Position numbers and translations under genes: made by a program. This document shows positions 1-5,810 of a stretch of 8,446 bases of DNA, piece by piece (the stretch's first letter is position 1; every line of letters begins with the position of its first letter). The DNA is from JBOFGK01 sp051649085. Lineage in GTDB: Bacteria > Bacillota_I > Bacilli_A > UBA3375. The DNA is taken from contig JBOFGK010000051.1 in NCBI GenBank assembly GCA_051649085.1, positions 1 to 8,446 of the forward strand, read 5' to 3'. The notes beneath the pieces were generated by a model. The model made no database searches, was not told where the DNA came from, and was given only the letters and a program-made list of their open reading frames with translations.

Positions 1-1
1 T

Positions 2-562
2 GAAGCAACAATTGCGTGGAATGAAGACAAACTTGATGGAGCTCGTAAATTTTTAGATCGTGTATGGCGTTTCTATGAGCAACTAGAAATTATTGATGAA
101 AATCCTAACTTAGATGTTATTATCAATCAATCAATTGACAAAGTAACAAAAGATTATGCAAATATCGGTTATAATACTGCAATTGCACAATTAATGACAC
201 TACTAAATGCTTATTCTAAAGAAAAAAAAGTAAGTCAGAGTCAAGCTGAAATATTTGTGCAATTATTAGCACCGGTTACTCCACATATTTGTGAAGAGCT
301 TTGGACAAAACTCGGTCATGAGCAATCAATCTTTAAAAGTGATTGGCCAGTGATTGACGAAACTAAACTTGCAAATCAAGCAATTGAAATTGTAATTCAA
401 ATTAATGGGAAAATAAAAGGTCGATTGAATGTTACGGAAACAACGACAGCAGATGAACAGTTAGAACTTGCCAAAGAAGCATTAACAAACGAGCTTGTAG
501 ATAAGCAAATTGTTAAAGTAATTAATGTACCACAAAAAATTGTTAACTTAATTATTAAATAA
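2..562 (+). CDS. leuS: Leucyl-tRNA synthetase, C-terminal part (5' end outside window)
   Basis: The frame is open from the left edge, so only the last 186 residues of a protein of usually 800 or more residues are visible. LeuRS charges tRNA-Leu with leucine in the cytoplasm. Recognisable pieces are ARKFLDRVWR near the start (helical anticodon-binding domain), YNTAIAQLM about 55 residues in, LLAPVTPHICEELW in the middle, and QINGKIKGRLNV followed by the C-terminal domain ending in VNLIIK. These match the bacterial LeuRS C-terminus and are not found together in ValRS or IleRS. The catalytic HIGH and KMSKS motifs and the editing domain lie outside the window. The stop TAA is followed by a hairpin and a separate promoter, so leuS is probably not co-transcribed with the suf genes. 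The assignment is firm for the family. Confidence 0.93.
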   Translation, partial: EATIAWNEDKLDGARKFLDRVWRFYEQLEIIDENPNLDVIINQSIDKVTKDYANIGYNTAIAQLMTLLNAYSKEKKVSQSQAEIFVQLLAPVTPHICEELWTKLGHEQSIFKSDWPVIDETKLANQAIEIVIQINGKIKGRLNVTETTTADEQLELAKEALTNELVDKQIVKVINVPQKIVNLIIK

Positions 563-581
563 AAAAAGAGAAGTGATGAAT

Positions 582-616
582 ATTCAAAGTAATTAGTGAA
601 ATAGGTTACTTTGAAT
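582..616 (+). terminator. Hairpin after leuS, probable weak terminator
   Basis: A perfect 11-bp inverted repeat, ATTCAAAGTAA (582-592) and TTACTTTGAAT (606-616), encloses a 13-nt loop and begins 19 nt after the leuS stop. The following T-tract is poor (TTCCTT), and an A-rich stretch precedes the stem. The stem has only three G-C pairs. It may be an inefficient or factor-assisted terminator, or simply a 3'-end-protecting stem. The inverted repeat is seen directly; the function is inferred from position. Confidence 0.5.
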
Positions 617-743
617 TTCCTTGAACATGTTGCATACAAACAAAATTCAAAAGTAGATACGTTCATTAAATAAAATCTTATTTATAAAAAAAATAAATAG
701 CGATAAATTTGTAAGTGTATGCTACGAGTTAATTAAAGAAAAA

Positions 744-752
744 TGTTATACT
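744..752 (+). promoter_or_regulatory. Extended -10 promoter for the suf operon
   Basis: TGTTATACT fits an extended -10 element (TG, one base, then TATACT, one mismatch from TATAAT). No good -35 hexamer lies 16 to 18 bp upstream; that stretch, around 723-730, reads TACGAGTT. This is compatible with an extended -10 promoter that does not need one. Transcription would start near 758-760, giving a leader of about 22 nt that begins just before a run of nine A (761-769) and then the sufC ribosome binding site AGGAGT (771-776). Confidence 0.6.
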
Positions 753-781
753 TGAGATGTAAAAAAAAATAGGAGTAAGAA

Positions 782-1615
782 ATGAAAAAATTAATTATTC
801 AAGATTTACACGCAAGTGTAGAAGGTAAAGAGATTTTAAAAGGTGTAAATTTAGAAATGAACTCTGGAGAAGTACACGCTATAATGGGTCCAAATGGAAC
901 AGGTAAAAGTACTCTTTCAGCAGTTATTATGGGGAATCCAAAATATACAGTAACTAGTGGAACAATTATGTTAGATGGTGTAGATGTACTTGAAATGGAA
1001 GTAGATGAGCGAGCAAGAGCTGGTCTCTTTTTAGGAATGCAATATCCAGCAGAAATTTCAGGAATTACTAATTCTGATTTTATTCGTTCGGCAATTAGTG
1101 CTCAAGAAAATATTGATGAATCATTAATTAAATATATTCGTCGTTTAGAAGGTTCTATTTCTGATTTGAAAATGCGTAAAGACATGGCAAATCGTTATTT
1201 AAATGAAGGTTTTTCAGGTGGAGAAAAGAAAAGAAATGAAATTCTACAAATGAAAATGTTAAAACCATCATTTGCAATTTTAGATGAGATTGATTCAGGT
1301 TTAGATATTGATGCATTAACAATTGTTGGTGAAAATTTAACAGAAATGGTAAATGAACGAAAAGATGAATTAGGTATTTTGTTAATTACGCACTATCAAC
1401 GTTTATTAGACTATATTGAACCAACACACGTACACGTAATGCTAGGCGGAAGAATTGTTGAATCAGGAGACTTCGAATTAGCCAAAAAACTTGAGGTTGA
1501 AGGATACGAAGAACTTAAAAATAAATACGGAATTACAGATGAAGAAACGGAAGCTGATAAACGAGTTTCAATTGGAAATTGTGCAACAAGTTTAGGAGTT
1601 AACGGTGCAAAATAA
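782..1615 (+). CDS. sufC: SufC, Fe-S cluster assembly ATPase
   Basis: SufC is the cytoplasmic ABC-type ATPase of the SufBCD scaffold; ATP binding makes SufC dimerise and reshapes SufB-SufD for cluster building. The Walker A motif GPNGTGKST is at residues 36-44, the Q-loop Gln at 87, the signature SGGEKKR from residue 145, Walker B FAILDE at 164-169, the D-loop SGLD at 172-175 and the switch His at 204 (ITHYQRLL). There are no membrane segments, as expected for this soluble family. The start is set by AGGAG (771-775) 6 nt before the ATG. The protein has 277 residues against about 250-260 in typical Firmicutes SufC. The excess is a tail after ITDEE that contains VSIGNCATSLGVNGAK, including a cysteine, and overlaps the sufD start signals. 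It is the first gene of the sufCDSUB operon and overlaps sufD by 11 nt. Confidence 0.97.
   Translation: MKKLIIQDLHASVEGKEILKGVNLEMNSGEVHAIMGPNGTGKSTLSAVIMGNPKYTVTSGTIMLDGVDVLEMEVDERARAGLFLGMQYPAEISGITNSDFIRSAISAQENIDESLIKYIRRLEGSISDLKMRKDMANRYLNEGFSGGEKKRNEILQMKMLKPSFAILDEIDSGLDIDALTIVGENLTEMVNERKDELGILLITHYQRLLDYIEPTHVHVMLGGRIVESGDFELAKKLEVEGYEELKNKYGITDEETEADKRVSIGNCATSLGVNGAK
1594..1607 (+). promoter_or_regulatory. sufD ribosome binding site and GTG start inside sufC
   Basis: AGGAG (1594-1598) lies 6 nt before a GTG (1605-1607) that opens the sufD frame. No ATG with a comparable site is nearby, so GTG is the best start. Both elements lie within the last codons of sufC in a different frame. 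Ribosomes finishing sufC would therefore pass over the sufD start, which suggests translational coupling. Confidence 0.8.
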
Positions 1616-2564
1616 AGATATTTTTCAAAATCTAATAGATTTAAAACTTAGTGATGAAATAAATAAATTCGCTTTATTAGATACTAATCAAAAATCAATT
1701 TCCGAGTCTGTAGTAACAGATAAAAGTAGATTTTCATTCACACAGCAGATTGCAACTCAAAGTTTTGAATTAGCAACAGGGAGTTACTATTTAGAAAAAC
1801 AACTTGAAAGTAAAGCGATTGCGAAAAATATTCATTTCACAATTAAAGCAGGAGAAAAAGTTACGATAATCGATCATAATAAATCATTGAGTAGCAATGT
1901 AAATATTGTAAATTTATCATTCACAGTAGAAGAAAATGCAATGCTTTATTATTTATCAACAGATGAGTTTGTAAGTGATGAAACATTTATTAATCGTCAG
2001 GTTGAAGTTGCTTCAAATGGTCAAGCTTTCGTAAATTTAGTTGGTTTAAATTCAGGGAAAAATTTCAATAAATTAGTAGTGAATTTAAATGGTGAAAGTG
2101 CAGAAGGTTATGTAAAAGCAATTGCAATTGCTAAAGAAAAAACGCATAATAAATACGATATTCGTGTAAATAACAATGCACCAAAAACTATTGGTGATAT
2201 TTGGCAAAAAGCTGTTGTACGTGAAGCGGGAAAAAATGAATTTACTGCAACTGGATTTATTGCGCCAGGTTGTGATGAAGCAAGTAATTATCAGGAATCA
2301 CGTGTGTTGTTACTTGACAAAGCATCAGTTGGTGACGCAAGTCCGATTTTACTAATTGAACATTTCAACGTAGTAGCTGGACATGCAGCTGGTGTTTCAC
2401 GAGTTAATGAAGAAGAATTATACTACTTAATGAGTCGTGGAATTAGTAAAAAAGATGCAGAAAGTTTAATGACAATCGCTTTTATTAAATTACTTATCGA
2501 TCAAATTCCAATTGAAGAAGAAGCAGATTTAATTTTAACGAAAATAAATGAAATGTTAGCATAG
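1605..2564 (+). CDS. sufD: SufD, Fe-S scaffold subunit (short form)
   Basis: SufD pairs with SufB through a right-handed beta-helix and binds one SufC. The C-terminal part is diagnostic: TGFIAPGCDEASNYQESRVL, then a stretch ending AGHAAGVSRVNEEELYYLMSRGI (residues 258-280), parallel to the SufB/SufD family signature. His260 aligns with E. coli SufD His360, which is needed for cluster formation at the SufB-SufD interface; the cysteine two residues earlier in E. coli is alanine here. The protein has 319 residues, against roughly 420-440 in E. coli and B. subtilis, and the missing part is mainly the N-terminal helical region. Intact sufC abuts it upstream, so this is not a recent 5' truncation. 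Residues 70-210 are a beta-rich repeat-like core without sharp motifs. The start is GTG, overlapping sufC by 11 nt, and the stop precedes sufS by 7 nt. SufD rather than SufB because a full-length SufB is encoded downstream. Confidence 0.9.
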   Translation: MQNKDIFQNLIDLKLSDEINKFALLDTNQKSISESVVTDKSRFSFTQQIATQSFELATGSYYLEKQLESKAIAKNIHFTIKAGEKVTIIDHNKSLSSNVNIVNLSFTVEENAMLYYLSTDEFVSDETFINRQVEVASNGQAFVNLVGLNSGKNFNKLVVNLNGESAEGYVKAIAIAKEKTHNKYDIRVNNNAPKTIGDIWQKAVVREAGKNEFTATGFIAPGCDEASNYQESRVLLLDKASVGDASPILLIEHFNVVAGHAAGVSRVNEEELYYLMSRGISKKDAESLMTIAFIKLLIDQIPIEEEADLILTKINEMLA

Positions 2565-2571
2565 GAGTACA

Positions 2572-3813
2572 ATGCAAAAAAATAGCCCATTTGATGTTGA
2601 ACAATTAAAAAAGAACTTTACAATTTTTTCGGAAATGCCAGACCTTTGTTATCTTGATTCAGCTGCAACATCGCTTACACCTGATGTTGTAGTTGATGAA
2701 ATGACAGACTATTATAAGAAATACCGTGCAAGTGTTAATCGAGGAAGTCACGCACTTGGAACAAAAGCAACTCTAAAATATCAAATAGCCCGTCAAAATA
2801 TTGCTAATTTTTTTGGAGCAAACATAGATGAAGTTGTGTTTACTAAATCGACAACATCTGCAATTAATGGGATTGCTTCAATGTTAGAAGAGTTTGTTAA
2901 TGAAGGTGATGAAATAATTGTATCAATGCTTGAACATCATGCTAATTTTTTGCCGTGGTTAAGTTTAGCGACTAAGAAAAATGCTAAATTAATTATTTTA
3001 GAACCCGAGAATTTAGAAATTACTGTAGAAAATTTCAAACAACATATTAGTTCAAAAACAAAAATTGTTGCATTACATCACGTATCAAATGCAATTGGTG
3101 ACATTGTTGATGTATCAGAAATATGTAAATTGGCCAATCAACATAAGATTATTTCAATAATTGATGGTGCGCAAGCTACACCACATATGAAAGTTAATAT
3201 GAAACAAATTGGTTGTAATTTTTATGTTGCTTCAGCACATAAGATGTGCGGGCCAACTGGAATTGGATTTATGTATATTCAAGAAGATTTTGCTGATAAA
3301 TTAAACCCATTTGAATTGGGGGGGGATATGGTTACACCATCATCAGTTACTCCATCGAGCTATCAAGTAAAAACTGGTCATTTAAAATTTGAAGCTGGAA
3401 CACCTGCGATTGCTGAGGTAATCGGTTTTGGTCGAGCGGTTGAATTTTTAGATGAGATCGGTTTAGATAAAATTAAAGAACATGAAGTTAATTTGAAGAA
3501 ATACGCAATTTCTAAACTAAAAACAATGTCAGAAGTAGAAGTTTATAATGCAGAGATTGAAAATGGAATAATTTTATTTAATATTAAAAACGTTAAAGTA
3601 CACGATGCAATGAGTCCAAGTATATTAAATGATATTACTTTTGATAGTGAAAATATCGCAATCCGTGATGGACAACACTGTAACAATTTAACAATGACAA
3701 ATGTGCTTGAACAGACAGCAGTGCTAAGAGCTAGCTTTTATTTATATAATACATATGAAGATGTTGATAAATTAATAAAACAAATAAAAAAAATCTACAA
3801 AGTTTGGAATTGA
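2572..3813 (+). CDS. sufS: SufS, class II cysteine desulfurase
   Basis: SufS is a PLP enzyme that converts L-cysteine to L-alanine and leaves a persulfide on its active-site cysteine for transfer to SufU. Visible features are the PLP-stacking His region MLEHHANFLPW (119-129), the PLP-nitrogen Asp in IIDGAQATPHM (Asp198), the Schiff-base Lys224 in SAHKMCGPTGIG, and catalytic Cys370 in RDGQHCNNLTM with Arg386 downstream. His344 in NVKVHDA aligns with B. subtilis SufS His342, which swaps onto the SufU zinc. At 413 residues it is slightly longer than the usual 405 or so. The extra residues lie around 347-358, just before the active-site loop, and that loop differs from the common RAGHHCAQPLM form. 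AGGAG (2563-2567) overlaps the sufD stop and sits 4 nt before the ATG. Eight consecutive G (3318-3325) encode Gly250-Gly251 and the first base of Asp252. Confidence 0.96.
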   Translation: MQKNSPFDVEQLKKNFTIFSEMPDLCYLDSAATSLTPDVVVDEMTDYYKKYRASVNRGSHALGTKATLKYQIARQNIANFFGANIDEVVFTKSTTSAINGIASMLEEFVNEGDEIIVSMLEHHANFLPWLSLATKKNAKLIILEPENLEITVENFKQHISSKTKIVALHHVSNAIGDIVDVSEICKLANQHKIISIIDGAQATPHMKVNMKQIGCNFYVASAHKMCGPTGIGFMYIQEDFADKLNPFELGGDMVTPSSVTPSSYQVKTGHLKFEAGTPAIAEVIGFGRAVEFLDEIGLDKIKEHEVNLKKYAISKLKTMSEVEVYNAEIENGIILFNIKNVKVHDAMSPSILNDITFDSENIAIRDGQHCNNLTMTNVLEQTAVLRASFYLYNTYEDVDKLIKQIKKIYKVWN

Positions 3814-3820
3814 GGTTGAA

Positions 3821-4261
3821 ATGATAACAGAAGATTTACAAAGACAAATAATCATGGATCACTATAAACATCCACAAAATCGAATTGAAAATGAGGAACA
3901 AGTACAAAATTATTTAACCTTTGAAGCATTAAATCCTTCATGTGGTGATCAAGTGAAAATTTTTCTTACTATTTCCGAAAATAAAATTACAGATATCAAG
4001 TTTTTAGGAGAGGGATGTTCAATCTGCTGTGCATCATCATCAGTTATGACATCAGAATTAAAGTTCCAAACACTTGAGACTGTGACTGAAAAAATAACTC
4101 AATTTCAAACATTATTAAAAACAGGACAAATTACAGACGAAGAATTATTTGAAGATGCAATTTGTTTTAGTGGGATCAAAGACTATCCTGCAAGATTCAA
4201 GTGTGCATTTATCGCTTGGGATGCAGTTAGTAGTCTACTAAAGGAGGCTAACAATGAGTAA
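3821..4261 (+). CDS. sufU: SufU, zinc-dependent sulfur acceptor for SufS
   Basis: SufU takes the persulfide sulfur from SufS and hands it to the SufBCD scaffold; it is the Firmicutes counterpart of SufE and resembles the IscU fold. The zinc ligands fall at the same numbers as in B. subtilis: Cys41 and Asp43 in NPSCGD, Cys66 in GEGCSICC, and Cys128 in PARFKCAF. Arg125, which in B. subtilis helps the SufS-SufU zinc swap, is also present. The length of 146 residues is normal for the family. SufU rather than scaffold IscU because it has the insertion between the second and third ligand cysteines and sits between sufS and sufB. The start is set by a modest site, GAGG (3812-3815), overlapping the sufS stop; the gap to sufS is 7 nt. 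Its last 8 nt overlap sufB. Confidence 0.95.
   Translation: MITEDLQRQIIMDHYKHPQNRIENEEQVQNYLTFEALNPSCGDQVKIFLTISENKITDIKFLGEGCSICCASSSVMTSELKFQTLETVTEKITQFQTLLKTGQITDEELFEDAICFSGIKDYPARFKCAFIAWDAVSSLLKEANNE
4240..4256 (+). promoter_or_regulatory. sufB ribosome binding site and start, inside sufU
   Basis: AAAGGAGG (4240-4247) lies 6 nt before the sufB ATG (4254-4256), inside the last codons of sufU. It is the closest match to the anti-Shine-Dalgarno complement in the window, compared with AGGAG or GAGG at the other suf genes, and suggests strong, coupled initiation on sufB. Confidence 0.8.
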
Positions 4262-5660
4262 AGAAATTAATGAACTAGTACATGATGATTATCAATATGG
4301 TTTTTCAGATAAAAATCACGTTGCATTATATGAAATAGAACGTGGATTAACAGAAGCCAAAGTACGTGAAATAAGTGAATATAAACAAGAACCAGAATGG
4401 ATGTTAGAGTTTAGATTAAAAGCCTATCAAAAATTCTTAGAAATGCCAATGCAAGATTGGGGAGCAGATTTATCAGATATTGATTTTGAAAATATAATTT
4501 ATTATTCAAAGCCATCTGAAAAAGTTGAAAAAAACTGGGATGATGTTCCGGATGATATAAAAAGAACTTTTGAAAAATTAGGAATTCCAGAAGCAGAAGC
4601 AAAATATTTATCTGGTGTATCAACGCAATATGATTCAGAAGTTGTTTATGAAAATATGCTAGAAGAAGTAGAAGAAAAAGGAATTGTCTTCATGGATACA
4701 GATCGTGCACTAAAAGAATATCCTGAATTATTCAAAGAATACTTTGCAAAAGTTGTTCCAGTAAGTGATAATAAGTTTGCAGCTTTAAATAGTGCAGTTT
4801 GGAGTGGAGGAACATTTATCTACATACCAAAAGGTGTTAAATTAGATATGCCACTTCAAGCGTATTTCCGAATAAATACACAAGATATTGGGCAATTTGA
4901 AAGAACATTAATAATTGTCGATGAAGGTGCAGATGTACATTATGTTGAAGGATGTACAGCTCCTATTTATGCATCAGATTCATTGCATGCAGCAGTTGTC
5001 GAAATTTATGTTAAAGAAAATGCTAAGTGTCGTTACTCAACAATTCAAAATTGGTCAAATAATGTTTATAACTTAGTTACTAAAAGAGCGATTGTTGAAG
5101 CAAGTGGAAGTATGGAATGGATTGATGGTAATATTGGTTCAAAAATTACAATGAAATATCCAGCAATTATTTTGAATGGAGAACAAGCAAATGGAACTTG
5201 TATTTCAGTGGCGATTGCTGGGCGTGGAAAGCATATTGATGCTGGAGCAAAAATGATTCATTTAGCACCAAATACGTCTTCAAAAATTGTATCTAAATCT
5301 ATTTCACATAGTGGAGGAAATGCAACTTATCGTGGTATCGTAAAACACGGGACTCATGCAACAGATGCAAAGAGTACCATCGAATGTGACACAATAATTG
5401 TCGATAAAGATTCCAAATCAGATACAATTCCATTCAATATTGTCCAAAATGATAGTTCAACTATTGCACATGAAGCAACAGTTTCAAAAATAAATGATGA
5501 ACAATTATTTTATTTAATGTCAAGAGGAATTTCTGAAGAGGATGCAACACAAATTATTATTATGGGATTCATTGATGAATTTACTAAAGAATTACCGATG
5601 GAATATGCAGTTGAACTTAACCGTTTAATTAGTCTAGAAATGGAAGGAAGTGTTGGATAA
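4254..5660 (+). CDS. sufB: SufB, Fe-S scaffold core subunit
   Basis: SufB is the subunit of the SufBC2D complex on which the nascent Fe-S cluster is built. At 468 residues it has the normal length for the Firmicutes form. It starts with the N-terminal helical region (YQYGFSDKNHVALYEIERGL), continues with SGVSTQYDSEVVYENM, and then the beta-helix with WSGGTFIYIPKGV (183-195), VEGCTAPIY (Cys234) and TNGTC-like turns. It ends with HEATVSKINDEQLFYLMSRGISEEDA and the classic MEGSVG terminus. Cys378 in ECDTII aligns with E. coli SufB Cys405 and Glu407 in AHEAT with Glu434, two residues required for cluster assembly, with the same 29-residue spacing. The first Glu of the usual EHEA is Ala405 here, a mild departure. 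It is the last gene of the operon, overlaps sufU by 8 nt, and is followed by a terminator. Confidence 0.97.
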   Translation: MSKEINELVHDDYQYGFSDKNHVALYEIERGLTEAKVREISEYKQEPEWMLEFRLKAYQKFLEMPMQDWGADLSDIDFENIIYYSKPSEKVEKNWDDVPDDIKRTFEKLGIPEAEAKYLSGVSTQYDSEVVYENMLEEVEEKGIVFMDTDRALKEYPELFKEYFAKVVPVSDNKFAALNSAVWSGGTFIYIPKGVKLDMPLQAYFRINTQDIGQFERTLIIVDEGADVHYVEGCTAPIYASDSLHAAVVEIYVKENAKCRYSTIQNWSNNVYNLVTKRAIVEASGSMEWIDGNIGSKITMKYPAIILNGEQANGTCISVAIAGRGKHIDAGAKMIHLAPNTSSKIVSKSISHSGGNATYRGIVKHGTHATDAKSTIECDTIIVDKDSKSDTIPFNIVQNDSSTIAHEATVSKINDEQLFYLMSRGISEEDATQIIIMGFIDEFTKELPMEYAVELNRLISLEMEGSVG

Positions 5661-5694
5661 CATTAAACAATACTTTAAGCAATAAATGACTTTG

Positions 5695-5743
5695 CAAATA
5701 AAAAGAGTGTCTAAAAATTAAATTTAGACACTCTTTTTATTTG
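5695..5743 (+). terminator. Terminator of the suf operon, probably bidirectional
   Basis: Two 21-nt arms (5695-5715 and 5723-5743) pair perfectly around a 7-nt loop. The core is AGAGTGTCTAAA with TTTAGACACTCT, followed by a T-rich run (TTTTTATTT) that is itself paired with an upstream A-rich run. The symmetry means the same element could stop transcription from either side. It begins 34 nt after the sufB stop and separates the suf and mur operons. Confidence 0.9.
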
Positions 5744-5757
5744 AAAATTGTTTCAAA
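5740..5757. promoter_or_regulatory. Palindromic operator candidate before murQ (cre-like)
   Basis: TTTGAAA and TTTCAAA form a perfect 7-bp inverted repeat around ATTG. The inner 14 bases, TGAAAATTGTTTCA (5742-5755), match the catabolite-responsive element consensus TGWAANCGNTNWCA at every defined position except the central CG, which is TT. It lies about 30 bp upstream of the murQ -10 element, where CcpA or a MurR/RpiR-type regulator could act. It partly overlaps the end of the suf terminator. The palindrome is certain; the regulator is inferred. Confidence 0.45.
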
Positions 5758-5786
5758 GATAGAATGCCTTTTCAATTAAAATTGGA

Positions 5787-5792
5787 TATAAT
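5787..5792 (+). promoter_or_regulatory. -10 element of the murQP promoter
   Basis: A consensus TATAAT lies 18 nt before the murQ start. No clear TTGACA-like box lies 16 to 18 bp upstream (around 5763-5770 the sequence is AATGCCTT), so activity may depend on an activator or on AT-rich context. The leader would be only about 12 nt, with AGGAG (5801-5805) near its very 5' end. A small inverted repeat, CAATT-AA-AATTG (5773-5784), lies just upstream of this hexamer. Confidence 0.5.
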
Positions 5793-5810
5793 ATATATGT
5801 AGGAGTAAAA

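Larger units (their letters stand above)
563..781. other. leuS-sufC intergenic region
   Basis: This 219-nt AT-rich gap holds the post-leuS hairpin, an 8-bp palindrome AACATGTT (624-631), short AT-only inverted repeats (668-683 and 679-699), a distant imperfect inverted repeat (629-638 with 716-725), and the sufC promoter and ribosome binding site. The only start codons I find open tiny frames of fewer than 10 codons without a convincing ribosome binding site. I see no RNA gene or riboswitch that I recognise. Confidence 0.6.

Noticed and set aside
397..666. Minus-strand open frame of 89 codons across the end of leuS
   Set aside because: It lies opposite the leuS coding strand, has no family resemblance and no ribosome binding site; it is a by-product of the coding frame.
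668..699. AT-only inverted repeats between leuS and sufC
   Set aside because: The arms are 6 or 7 bp of pure A/T with almost no stability, expected in such AT-rich spacer DNA.
1605..2564. sufD as a broken or frameshifted gene because it is short
   Set aside because: The frame is intact from a well-placed start, overlaps an intact sufC, and the conserved C-terminal core and key His are present, so a short form is the better reading.
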